Positions 1 to 9,900 of a stretch of DNA of 64,000 nt are shown piece after piece. The notes under the pieces were generated by a model. That model was given only the letters and a program-made list of their open reading frames with translations, was not told the origin of the DNA and ran no database searches. The DNA lies in NCBI GenBank assembly GCA_947491935.1, contig CANLLF010000003.1, positions 1 through 64,000 on the forward strand, in the 5' to 3' direction. The DNA is from an uncultured Roseicyclus sp. (GTDB lineage Bacteria > Pseudomonadota > Alphaproteobacteria > Rhodobacterales > Rhodobacteraceae). Every line of letters begins with the position of its first letter. Position 1 is the stretch's first letter. The position numbers and the translations under genes were made by a program.

Positions 1-80
1 GGCCCGATCCCGGGCCCCACCCCCTCCCTCCCCGCAGCACCCTTCGCCTTAACAGGCGGAGGGTGTTCGCGTGGGGGGGG

Positions 81-695
81 CTAGCTTGCTATGGCAAAAG
101 GGGCGTCCGCCACGTCAGGATGCAGCTGCTGGGGCGCGCGCCGGGCCAGAGCGGCCTGATAAATGGAAAAAATCCGACGTGTATCCGCAACCACCGCGTC
201 GGCCTCGGCGCCCGCTGCGGGGCATTGCTCCAGATAATCACAGATCGTGCGCCAGCGTGCCGGGTTATGGGTACTGGTGAGAAAACGGCACGTGGATCGC
301 ACGGCTTCATCGGTTGAACGCGACCACACCTGATGCACGGCGCGCAATTCCCACCGCAATCCCGCCTGGACATACTCAAGCGCCGTCGCATTCAGTGGCG
401 TGTCGGCGCCGGGCAGGACCACGTCCCCCCAACCGACATGCCCGAGGCAGGCCAGATCGGCCCTGACCCGCGCCAGGAGGTGATCGACATCCGCGTCCGT
501 CGCAGTGCGCAGCCGTGACGACGTTCGCGCAAGCGCAAGACTATGCAGCGCCCGTTCATGGGCCGTCAGGATCCCAAGATATCCGTCGCGTGTGGTGATA
601 TCGAATTGATTCAACGCCTCTCTGACCGCATCGCGCTCCATGAAGGTTTTGGCATCAATTCGATCCTTCAATGAATACTCCAGTGCTCGTTGCAT
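81..695 (-). CDS. heme-oxygenase-fold protein lacking the heme ligand
   Basis: A 204-residue soluble protein. Its layout follows bacterial heme oxygenases of the BphO type: an N-terminal helix starting at LKDRIDAKTF, then DGYLGILTAHERALHSL, then LACLGHVGW, then ALEYVQAGLRWEL where the family has a YVLEGSxLG helix, and a C-terminal helix DTRRIFSIYQAAL. The proximal histidine expected in the first helix is replaced (AKTF), and the glycine-rich distal helix is not kept. Heme cleavage is therefore unlikely, and a sensory or scaffold role is an inference. The start at 695 was chosen because an AAGGGGTGG motif lies just upstream and the reading frame further upstream is not protein-like. It is divergent from the phosphoesterase gene, with 329 bases between. 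No bacteriophytochrome gene is in view. Confidence 0.55.
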   Translation of the reverse strand: MQRALEYSLKDRIDAKTFMERDAVREALNQFDITTRDGYLGILTAHERALHSLALARTSSRLRTATDADVDHLLARVRADLACLGHVGWGDVVLPGADTPLNATALEYVQAGLRWELRAVHQVWSRSTDEAVRSTCRFLTSTHNPARWRTICDYLEQCPAAGAEADAVVADTRRIFSIYQAALARRAPQQLHPDVADAPFAIAS

Positions 696-1024
696 ATCGC
701 CACCCCTTGTTCCACGAACCGTGGCGAAAATGTGGCGGACAGGGATTAACAAGCGCTCTCGCCCGGACACGAATGCCCCGAAGATTACCCGACAAATGGA
801 GCGGAATTGCGCGGACGAAGACGGCGCCGGACGGCCGGACAGGCGCGCAGGTCCCGGATCGCCGTGCTCATCTCTCCGCAGGTCGGCGATCCACAAGCCA
901 GCTACTCGCAAGGAATATCTCCCAACGACAGGTCGCGTCGGGGCAGCGCGGCGCTCGACGAAAACCACACCTCGCGGCGCTTGCTTTGCTGCCGAATCCC
1001 TATACGCTTCATTGTGTTAGAGGG
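696..1024. other. divergent intergenic region
   Basis: These 329 bases separate the heme-oxygenase-fold gene (minus strand) from the phosphoesterase gene (plus strand). I see no RNA gene or credible small protein gene. It should hold the promoters of both transcripts. A TATACG hexamer near 1000 is a possible minus-10 element for the plus-strand operon, but no convincing minus-35 box pairs with it. Confidence 0.4.
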
Positions 1025-2539
1025 ATGTCGACTTTGGCCTTACGCATCGCCATTTCCGATCTTCATGTCGGTGCAAGGAACAGCCTGTTCACGGGCTTGG
1101 ACACAGACGACAATCCCGACATCGCGGTTGATACCTTCACCAATATCACCTTCATGCGCGCGCTTCACGCGACCCTGAAGCATATGGAGCTGCCCGAAAA
1201 ACCGGAGCTGATCCTGCACGGGGATCTTCTGGATCTGTCGTTTGCGTCGCCTTATGTTACGACCTCGATCCTCAGGACCTTTCTGGGAAACATCCTTGTC
1301 CATGAAGATACGCGGGAGACGGTCTTCGGCCGGGTCTTCTATCTGCCCGGAAACCACGACCACGAGGTCTGGACGGCGGATCGGTTTGGCCGGACCCCGA
1401 CGCCGGATATCGACCTGGATAACCCCAAATTCTGGGCCCACACGACCAAGGCCTTCGCGCCGCCGGACGATGTGGGCACCACGACCCTCATCAACGAAGT
1501 GATCGCCGAGTTGGACCTTGATCTGCAGGTGGCGACCTACAACCCGAATTTCGGCTGGTGCAGCCCGGACGGAACCCGCGCCGTCGTCTTCCATCATGGG
1601 CATTACGTGGAAAGCCTCTATTCGTTGATGACGCGGTTTCTCGAACTGCTCAGCGGCCATCAGGACGCGGCGTGGACGGCGGAAAAGCTGGAACAGGCCA
1701 ATGGCAGCTGGATCGATTTCGGCTGGTCCACGCTGGGGGATCTGGGCGAGCTTGGGGACGACATGGCCAGCTTCATGAAATTGCTGGCAACGGGTGGCGC
1801 GTCACATCAATTGCAGAACCGGATTTCCAGGATGCTGGCCCAGAAAATGCAGGACATGCTGCCGCTACCGGAATCACAGAATATCTCGCGGGGGCTCGAC
1901 TACATCAGCCACGCCATCGTGGACAGCCTTCTGGGGCGGTTTTCCACGCTGGAACGGTTCGACTATACTAGGATCCTGTCGGAGAGTTCGATTGAGGGCC
2001 TGAAGCGATACCTGTCTGAAACCGTGCGCACGCAGATCGAAGCCGAACTGCCCGACCCCAAGCCCGAGCACCTGACATTCGTGTTCGGGCACACCCATAA
2101 ACCCTTTGAAGATCAGATGGTTGTGCCGGAATACGCGCGGCCCGTCACGGTTTACAATACCGGCGGATGGGTGCTCGACACCGCGCTGCTGAGCACCGTG
2201 GAGGGCGCATCGGCCGTGTTCGTCGATGACGACCTGAACACCGCCGCCCTCCGGTTGTTCGAGATGCCACTCAATCGCAAGACGATCGTCAGCGATGACG
2301 GGACGGTCCTGCCCGATGAAAGCGATGTGGGGCAGGTAAGTGTGGTCTCGGCCGATCCCACATCGGATGAGGACAACCCGCTCTTCCAGTCCCTGACCAA
2401 GGCGGTGACGGCCGCGGAGGCGGAGTGGAGCAAATTCTCTTACGTCGTGGCGGCGGGCCTGTTGGAGAAGCAGCAGATGTTCTTGCGCAATGCCCAGAGG
2501 GCGGAAGACGATGCGCGGTCATCGGGGGTGCTGGTATGA
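1025..2539 (+). CDS. calcineurin-like metallophosphoesterase
   Basis: A 504-residue phosphoesterase, longer than simple members of the superfamily. All metal-binding motifs are present in order: SDLHVG (Asp12, His14), GDLLD (Asp67), GNHDHE (about 109-114), HHGHY (about 190-194) and GHTHKP (about 355-360). It should hydrolyse a phosphomonoester or phosphodiester with two metal ions; the substrate is unknown. The central part (about 200-330), between the GHY and GHTH motifs, is mostly helical and may cap the active site. No signal peptide is seen. The start is not certain: AGAGGG abuts the ATG at 1025 and would fit a TTG at 1034 better. The stop overlaps the start of the next gene (ATGA), so the two are probably translated together. 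Confidence 0.85.
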   Translation: MSTLALRIAISDLHVGARNSLFTGLDTDDNPDIAVDTFTNITFMRALHATLKHMELPEKPELILHGDLLDLSFASPYVTTSILRTFLGNILVHEDTRETVFGRVFYLPGNHDHEVWTADRFGRTPTPDIDLDNPKFWAHTTKAFAPPDDVGTTTLINEVIAELDLDLQVATYNPNFGWCSPDGTRAVVFHHGHYVESLYSLMTRFLELLSGHQDAAWTAEKLEQANGSWIDFGWSTLGDLGELGDDMASFMKLLATGGASHQLQNRISRMLAQKMQDMLPLPESQNISRGLDYISHAIVDSLLGRFSTLERFDYTRILSESSIEGLKRYLSETVRTQIEAELPDPKPEHLTFVFGHTHKPFEDQMVVPEYARPVTVYNTGGWVLDTALLSTVEGASAVFVDDDLNTAALRLFEMPLNRKTIVSDDGTVLPDESDVGQVSVVSADPTSDEDNPLFQSLTKAVTAAEAEWSKFSYVVAAGLLEKQQMFLRNAQRAEDDARSSGVLV

Positions 2540-5500
2540 CCCTGACGATGCACAGAATATCGAAGACGCTGTCGGAAACGGATCTGAGCCCTGTCTTCGA
2601 TGCGATTGTGATCGGGTCCGGCTATGGCGGTGCGATTTCCGCGGCCCGCCTGACGCTTGCGGGCCGAAATGTCCTGCTGCTGGAGCGGGGCCGGGAGGTG
2701 CTGCCCGGCGAATACCCCACCGATCTGGGATCCGTGCAAAAGGAAGTGCAGGTCTCGACGGCCGAAAACGGCCCGCTGGTGCCCGGCGCCAACGGTATCA
2801 TGGATGTCCACCTGAACGCGGATATGCACGTCATCGTCGGCTGCGGGTTGGGGGGCGGCTCCCTGATCAACGCGAATGTTGCGCTCCGATGCCAACCGAA
2901 CGTCTTCGACGATCCCCGCTGGCCCGCGATCTACAAGGGTGGCACGATCCTTGACGGGTATTACGACACGGCCAGCGAGGCGCTGGGGACGACCACGCTT
3001 CCCGACGACGTGACCGTGCCCAAACTTACCGCGCTGGAAACCTCGGCCAAACGCACGGGCCTGGGGAGGTTTGAACGCGCGCCGATCAACGTGACGTTCA
3101 AGCAGGGCCCGAACCATTTCGGCAATATGCAGGTGGCCTGCACCATGTGCGGCGATTGCTGTTCGGGCTGCAATTACGGTGCCAAGAACACGACCCTAAT
3201 GAATTACCTGCCCCATGCGCAGGCCAATGGCGCGAAAATCGCGACCGAGGCGAAGGTCCACACAATCAGCGGCGATGACGCGTCGGGCTATGTGGTGAGC
3301 GTGGAGGATGTCTCGCCCGGTGCCGCCTCTCCAAAACCAATCGCAATCAAGGCGAAGATGGTCGTTGTGGCCGCCGGAACACTGGGCAGCTTCGGGATCC
3401 TGCATCGCTCGGCCATGGCCGGATTGCCGCTCTCCGCCGATAACCTCGGCAAGGGATTTTCGGGCAATGGCGACATTCTGGGCTTTGGGTTCGATGCCAA
3501 TGTCGATCAATACGTGCCACCCCCACCGCCCGATGATGCGGCCGGGCCGGAACTGCCGCTGGAACCATTGGAGCCGCCCAATCCGATCAAACCGATCTAC
3601 AGCATTGGGGCCGGCAGCAATCTTCCCAACAAGCCGCAATATAGGCCGGGGCCCTGTATCACCGGGGTCGTCAAGGTGGATATGGGCGAGGGGGATGACG
3701 TCAAGGACGGCCTCGTCATCGAAGATGGCTCCCCACCCGGCGCACTGGCCACGGCCTATCCCGCGATCTTCTTTCTCAACGATGCGGTCACGGCGGATTT
3801 CACGCGGTTCCCCGACGCCGCCCGCCGCCTGAAAGATATCAGCGAGTTGGGCCAGCAACTCAAGGAAGCCGGCGATATCTCGGCGCTGTCCTACACCGGC
3901 GCCCTGGCGCAGACGCAATCCTACCTCGTGATGTCCCATGACAATGCCGATGGGCTTCTGCGGTACAATCAGACGTCCGATACCGTTGTCATCGACTGGC
4001 CCGGTGTGGGCCGCGAGTTTCCCTATCCGCGCGACAACGACATTCTCCGCACTTACGCGGAATCGATCTGGTCGAATTACCTGCCCAACCCGACATGGAG
4101 CGAAGCGTTCGACTGGAACCTTGTAACCGTTCATCCGGTTGGCGGCTGCCGCATGGCCGATAGCGCCGCCGACGGCGTCGTGAACCCCGATTGTCAGGTC
4201 TATACCGGGTCGGGGGAGGGCGTATATGACGGGCTGTTCGTCTGTGATGGCTCCGTCATGCCCACGTCCCTCGGGCTCAACCCGCTGCTGACTATTTCGG
4301 CGGTCACGGAACGCGCCATGGATGTCCTCATCAAGCGCAAGGGCTGGGTCAAGGATGGCCCGGCCGTGCCCGCGAATTCCGTACCGCTGATGCAGGAGAT
4401 CACACCGATCCCCACGGATGACGAAGCCAAGATCATCCACGACAAGCTGGTGGAGATCCGCGATGATCTGTCCTCGGGGATCGAAAGTCTCGAGACCTAC
4501 TGGTGGTCTCTGACCAAGGACACGGTGATCAAGGATTTCAAGGAATACCTGATCGACAACCTGGTCACGGATGCCGCCGCGCAGGCCAAGCTCTACACGG
4601 CCACCGAGACCGCCTTCAATTCGCTATCCGGCAGCGATGTCAGCGACGATCTGATCCCCGCCTTGAAGATCTTGCTGCGGATCATCTCCGATCTGTGTGA
4701 CGCGTTCGATCCCTCGAAGGTTCCCGATGGCTCGTCGATCGTGACCCGCGTGCTGGCCGTTGTGGAGAAGGATTTCGGCGATGTCAGCCCGCCTTTGTCG
4801 TTCCAGGAAACGATGTCCGGTTTCGTGTCGCGCCCCGAGAAGCTGCATGCAGGCGGCCTGTCCGACCCCTATGAAGTTGCCGCGGCGCGGGGCAGAGCAA
4901 ATGACCAACCCGCTTTCGGCAGTTTCGCAATCTCCGCGCCAAGTGCCCTCGATTTTGCGCTGGCCGATAGCAAACCCGTGCCCCTGACCGGAACACTGAC
5001 GGTGAACGACCCCGCCGATGGCGGCAAGGAGGCGGCGCTGGACGTCGTGGATGGCACCTTTCAGTTACTCGCGGCGAATCTGGCAACGGTTGATGAGTGG
5101 CGCATGACCTATAAGGGCCAGCTGAGCGGCGGGCAGCGCCCCATGGCCTTCTCCGGCCACAAGACCCTGCGCCGCAGGCCCGGATCCACGTGGTGGCATG
5201 ATCTGACGACCCTGCCCATTGATATCACCTACACCGATGTTGTGGCCGGCGCTCAGAAGGACGGCGTCGCGCTGACCGGTATCATTTCACTGGGTCTCCA
5301 GGATCTGGCCAAACAGGCCAGCACGATTGATCCGAACTACCCCGATCCCGGCACGAAAGGGGCCAGCGACACCATCGAGATGATGCTCGACGCGATTACC
5401 AAACTTCAGCTCAAGGATCTGCTGACGGGCACCGCGTTCTGGAACCGCCTGATCAAGACGCTTCTAGGCGTCAAATCCGTGCCCGACAGCACCTCCGCGC

Positions 5501-6810
5501 TGGTTGAGCCGATCCAGATGATCAAGGCCTATTTTGCCGCCAGCGTCGCGGCCAAGTTCGCAGGCCTGATCTTCGAGACCTATGGCGGCGTCCCGGCTTA
5601 CCTCTTCAATTTCGAAAGCCGCACCGACACGTCAAACGCGATCCCGCCCGATGATGGCGCGCCCCTGCCGCGCCATCCCAAGGTGTCTTCGGTCCTCTAC
5701 ACCTGCGAGACCAATCCACCCAAAGTCCCCGGCCTGATCCCCGTTGGCCAGCTGATCCGCTATCAGGGCGGCGCGAAGGGCCCGGTCGTTCTGGCCCCGG
5801 GGATTTCGACCATCGCGCAATCCTTTGCCGTGCAAACGACGACGGAATCTTTTGTGGATGCGCTTGTGGCCGATGGCTATGACGTGTGGCTGTTCGATTA
5901 TCGGGGCAGCCCCCAGGGTGGGAAATACAACGATTACGCGCCCTACGACATCGACGATATCACCGACAATGACTGGCCCTGGGCCGTGGACCTGGTGCTG
6001 CAGGAAACCAACGCGTCCGACCTGCAGATCGTGGGCCATTGCGTCGGCGCGCTGACGGCACAAATGGCTTTGCTGAAAGGCACGATCACCAAGGCGCAGG
6101 TGCGCAACATGATCTCGTCCCAGCTCACCGTGCATCCGGTGACGAATTGGTTCAACCTCCTGAAGGCGGACGTGCATCTGGCACAGGCGATCTACAAGGG
6201 CCTGCCGAAACCAATTGCCGAGGCCATCGGCAAATTCATGGGCAGCAAGGACATCGAAAAGGCGCTGTCGGGCATGCCGGTGATCGACATGGTGGCGCCG
6301 GTGCCCTCCGACGACGATACGTTCGACACAATCTTCGACATGATGATGTACAGCGTGCCGTTCCCCAATGGCGAGCCGTGCAACAGCCCGACCTGCCACC
6401 GGATCTTCGGCATCTACGGGCCCAGCTACTTTCACCAGAACCTCAACCTCGAAACCCACAACGCGATCAAGGACATGTTCGGCAAGGTGTCGGTCAAATC
6501 CTTCCAACAGCTGGGGGCGATGTTTGCCGCGGGCCACGCGATCAGTGCCAGGGGCAGGGATATCTACCTGCCGCATTTCGAGAATCTGGATTTCCCGAAC
6601 CACTTCATCGCCGGGGCGCAGAACACCATCGTTCTGCCGGGGTCCTCCCTGCGCACGGTGGAATGGCTGCGTAAATCAATGCCGGCCTCCCGCGAAAAGT
6701 TCAGCCGCAAGGTCTACAAAGGCTATGGCCATATGGACACGTTCATCGGCAAAGGGGCGGATGTGGATATCTATCCCGATCTGGTTGCGGTGCTGAACAC
6801 CTACAATTGA
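2536..6810 (+). CDS. GMC (cholesterol-oxidase-like) oxidoreductase fused to an alpha/beta hydrolase
   Basis: A 1424-residue two-enzyme protein. The N-terminal half is a flavoenzyme of the GMC/ChoD type: FAD-binding GSGYGG at 27-32, a glycine-rich GCGLGGGSLINANV segment, a cysteine cluster CTMCGDCCSGC (202-212) followed by GAKNT, and the C-terminal GMC signature HPVGGCRM (533-540) with NPLLTISA. A middle region has a beta-rich stretch (WWHDLTTLP) also seen in large cholesterol-oxidase-like proteins. From about 1085 to the end lies an alpha/beta hydrolase with LAPG, FDYRGS, the nucleophile elbow GHCVG (Cys1169 in place of serine, as in PHA synthases) and a late histidine in GYGHMD (His1399). 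A sterol or other hydrophobic alcohol that is oxidised and then hydrolysed or transacylated is an inference. It is coupled to the phosphoesterase gene by a 4-base overlap. Confidence 0.8.
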   Translation: MTLTMHRISKTLSETDLSPVFDAIVIGSGYGGAISAARLTLAGRNVLLLERGREVLPGEYPTDLGSVQKEVQVSTAENGPLVPGANGIMDVHLNADMHVIVGCGLGGGSLINANVALRCQPNVFDDPRWPAIYKGGTILDGYYDTASEALGTTTLPDDVTVPKLTALETSAKRTGLGRFERAPINVTFKQGPNHFGNMQVACTMCGDCCSGCNYGAKNTTLMNYLPHAQANGAKIATEAKVHTISGDDASGYVVSVEDVSPGAASPKPIAIKAKMVVVAAGTLGSFGILHRSAMAGLPLSADNLGKGFSGNGDILGFGFDANVDQYVPPPPPDDAAGPELPLEPLEPPNPIKPIYSIGAGSNLPNKPQYRPGPCITGVVKVDMGEGDDVKDGLVIEDGSPPGALATAYPAIFFLNDAVTADFTRFPDAARRLKDISELGQQLKEAGDISALSYTGALAQTQSYLVMSHDNADGLLRYNQTSDTVVIDWPGVGREFPYPRDNDILRTYAESIWSNYLPNPTWSEAFDWNLVTVHPVGGCRMADSAADGVVNPDCQVYTGSGEGVYDGLFVCDGSVMPTSLGLNPLLTISAVTERAMDVLIKRKGWVKDGPAVPANSVPLMQEITPIPTDDEAKIIHDKLVEIRDDLSSGIESLETYWWSLTKDTVIKDFKEYLIDNLVTDAAAQAKLYTATETAFNSLSGSDVSDDLIPALKILLRIISDLCDAFDPSKVPDGSSIVTRVLAVVEKDFGDVSPPLSFQETMSGFVSRPEKLHAGGLSDPYEVAAARGRANDQPAFGSFAISAPSALDFALADSKPVPLTGTLTVNDPADGGKEAALDVVDGTFQLLAANLATVDEWRMTYKGQLSGGQRPMAFSGHKTLRRRPGSTWWHDLTTLPIDITYTDVVAGAQKDGVALTGIISLGLQDLAKQASTIDPNYPDPGTKGASDTIEMMLDAITKLQLKDLLTGTAFWNRLIKTLLGVKSVPDSTSALVEPIQMIKAYFAASVAAKFAGLIFETYGGVPAYLFNFESRTDTSNAIPPDDGAPLPRHPKVSSVLYTCETNPPKVPGLIPVGQLIRYQGGAKGPVVLAPGISTIAQSFAVQTTTESFVDALVADGYDVWLFDYRGSPQGGKYNDYAPYDIDDITDNDWPWAVDLVLQETNASDLQIVGHCVGALTAQMALLKGTITKAQVRNMISSQLTVHPVTNWFNLLKADVHLAQAIYKGLPKPIAEAIGKFMGSKDIEKALSGMPVIDMVAPVPSDDDTFDTIFDMMMYSVPFPNGEPCNSPTCHRIFGIYGPSYFHQNLNLETHNAIKDMFGKVSVKSFQQLGAMFAAGHAISARGRDIYLPHFENLDFPNHFIAGAQNTIVLPGSSLRTVEWLRKSMPASREKFSRKVYKGYGHMDTFIGKGADVDIYPDLVAVLNTYN

Positions 6811-6827
6811 CCCAAACGCCGTGCCTC

Positions 6828-6846
6828 CGTCGGCGGAGCGCCGACG
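6828..6846. terminator. hairpin after the oxidoreductase-hydrolase gene
   Basis: A perfect 8-base-pair stem, CGTCGGCG and CGCCGACG, with a 3-base GAG loop starts 18 bases after the stop codon. No run of T follows, so it is a weak terminator or an mRNA-end stabiliser. Confidence 0.35.
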
Positions 6847-6990
6847 CAGACCTGTGCCGGTGGCCCGCAGGCCGCAAAGGTAGAATTCGATGGCCCACTC
6901 GTGGGAGGCGACCTAGGGTTATCCCATGCCCAAACGCCGGGTTGGACGCATTTTGATGAATCGAGACGACTGCCCGTGCTTGATGAGACG

Positions 6991-9900
6991 ATGAATGAGA
7001 AGCGGTGGGTTGCGACGCTGATGGTCGACGTCGTCGGCTCCACTGAGTTGACCAACCGGATCGGCGCCGAAGACACGTTCAGCGTCATGCAGGACATCCT
7101 GCGCGACATCGTGGACAGCGTCAGGGGGGCCGACGGTTATCCCGTCGACTTCGCCGGGGACAGCATGTTCGCCATTTTCGGCGCGCCCAAGGCGGTTGAA
7201 AACGCGGCGCTTGTGGCTTGCAAAACCGCGTTTGACATTCTGGAGAAGGTTCGGGGCCGCAAGGCCGATTTCGCGGCGCGCTACGGCGTGTCACCGGACA
7301 TTCGCATCGGCATCGGGGGCGGCGAGGTTCTGATCGGCGGGCTCGGGATCGACGAGCAGATCAAGCTGAATGCGCTGGGTTCCGCCGTGAACCTCGCCGC
7401 GCGCTTGCAAAGTATCGCGGAGCCGGGGCAGGTCTTCTGCTCCGAGGAAGTGCACCACGAGATAGAGGGATTTGCGGCGGCCCAGAAGGTCGGGGCGTTC
7501 GAGCTCAAGGGCTTTCCCGATCCGGTCATCGCCTTCCGGCTGACGGATGTCTTCGCGGCCAAGACGTCGCTTGAGGCGCGTATCTTCCGCGGCGGGCATG
7601 ACTATGTCGGCCGCGAGGAGAAGATCGCCGAGTTTCGCGCATGGTTGGCCGATGACGGGGCGCAGGCGCAGGTTCGGCTGGTCCATGGGCCGGCCGGCAT
7701 CGGCAAATCGCGTTTCATCCATCAGGCCCTGAAGCATCCCGAACACCAACACCCCAACATCTTCGTCAATTGCTCCGTCACCACCCGCGACGAGCCCTTC
7801 GCCGCCATCGCGGATATCGTCCGGGCGCATGTGGCGCGGCTCGGCCAGGATCCTTCGGCGGATATGGACGCCATGCTGGTCGATCTGTCGCAAAACAACA
7901 GGCAGATCTCCGGGAAAACCATCGCCCTTCTGCAACGCCGTCTGCGCCACGTGGTTGAGAACGATGCCGTCGACATCCGCCGCGACCTTGGCTTTCTGTT
8001 TCACGCCATCGCCACGCGGACCAACACACGGATCGTCTTCGAGGATATCCACTGGCTGGATGAGCAAAGCGCGGAAATCCTTGGCGAATTCCTGGAAATG
8101 GCGGAGCGTCATGACAAGATCGTCCTGATCAGCCGATTTCGGGACGACTTCGCCTGGTCCACCACGCTCGTTCCCAATGCCCTCGAATTACGGCCGCTCA
8201 GCCAAGGCAACATCCTGTCCCTCGTGCAGCAATCGTTCCCGGAATTTGAAGATCTCGAACCGCTCAGCGCCACGATTTACGAGAAATCCGAGGGCAATCC
8301 CCTGTTCGCGGAAGAGATCCTGCGCCACATCAAGGCCCGGTTGACCGAACCCGGCCAGAACCCCGCGGCGATCGTGCCCGCCATTCGAACCATCGGCACC
8401 TTGCAAAACCTGATCTTCGCGCGGTTTGACCTTCTGCCGGATGGCCTCAAGACCAGTCTGAAGTTCGCCGCGATCATCGACCGCTACATCAATCATGATT
8501 ACCTCTCGGCGCAGATGGGCAGTGCGGAGGACGCCGATCAGGTGCTGGAAACCGCCGCCAGCCAGGGCCTGATCGAACATGACGCCAAGACGCAGCGATA
8601 CAGGTTTTCCCACGCTCTGATCCGCGATGCGATCATCGGCAGCCTGCCGCGCGACCACAAGAAAGACCTTCACCTGCAGGCCGCCCGGATCATCAAGGAG
8701 GTCAGCGGCGACGACACCGATGTGAACGCCGTGCTTGCCTTCCATTTCGATCAGGCCGGTGATGTTGAGCCAGCGCTCGAACACTACTACGCCGCCGCGC
8801 AATCGGCGCTGGATGTCTATGCGCTTCCGACCTGCGACAAGTTCATGGACCGCTGCGCCGAGTTGATCGAGGATCTGCCCACCGAATTGCCGCCGGACGT
8901 GTTGGCCGAAGCGCTCCTCATCTGGTGCCGATGCCTCGATATCTACGGCAATTTCAGCAAGATCATCCGCATCGTCACAACCTATCGGGCGCAGCTGGAT
9001 CGCAGCACGAACATCGTCGCCCGGACCATCTGCATGTCCCTTTATGGCAAGGCCCAATGTGTCGGCGGCCAGATCGAGGCCTCGCTGCAGATCATTGAAG
9101 AGGCGGAACAGATTGCCGTCGAGGCGGGGGATACCTACGCCGCCGCCCATGTCAAAACGATCAAGCTCTGGACGTTGATCGACCACCCGCGTGATTATCA
9201 GCGCGAGATCGGGGAGATACTGGATGAGGTGGGCGAGGTCGCCCGCGCGACCGATGACGATCACCTGACCCAGACGGTTCTGCACATGACGGCCCTGCGC
9301 TACCGCGTTCTGGGCGACATGAAGAACATGGACGCCACGGTTGAGGCTCTGCTCGCGTTCGGCCGTGCCAGAAAGCGCAATTGGGCGCTGGCCTACGCCA
9401 AGTGGACCGAGGCGATTTCGCACCACCTCAAGGGGCAACTCGACGCCGCCCAGAGCGCCTCATACGAAAGCATCGAATACACCGTGCCGGGTACGGTCGA
9501 TTGGCAGGCCGCGCATTTCTTCATCGACGCCGCTCGGAGCCTGTCAGGTGACCGAACCATCCGGCCGGAGATCTTCGAAGCGCAGCATCAGAAATGCCTT
9601 GAATTCGGCGACAAGGTTTTCGCCACACCTGCCGGGCAACAGGTCGCTGTTGCCATGATCCTCGATGGTCACATGCGCCGCGGATGGGCGCGGCTCCAGC
9701 AAGCGGGGGATTTCGCGCTGGAAGCCGGGCACAAGGCGTCGATCTATCGCCATTTCCTTGGCGAAGCTGAGTTCCTCCTGACCCTCGCAGGTCTGCTGCC
9801 AAGCGACCAGCCGCGGCCCAGAATGCACCCGCTCGACCTGTTGAAGGCGATTTCGTTGCGGATTGGCGCGGTCAAACGGGCGGAGCAGCTTTACCAGCGG

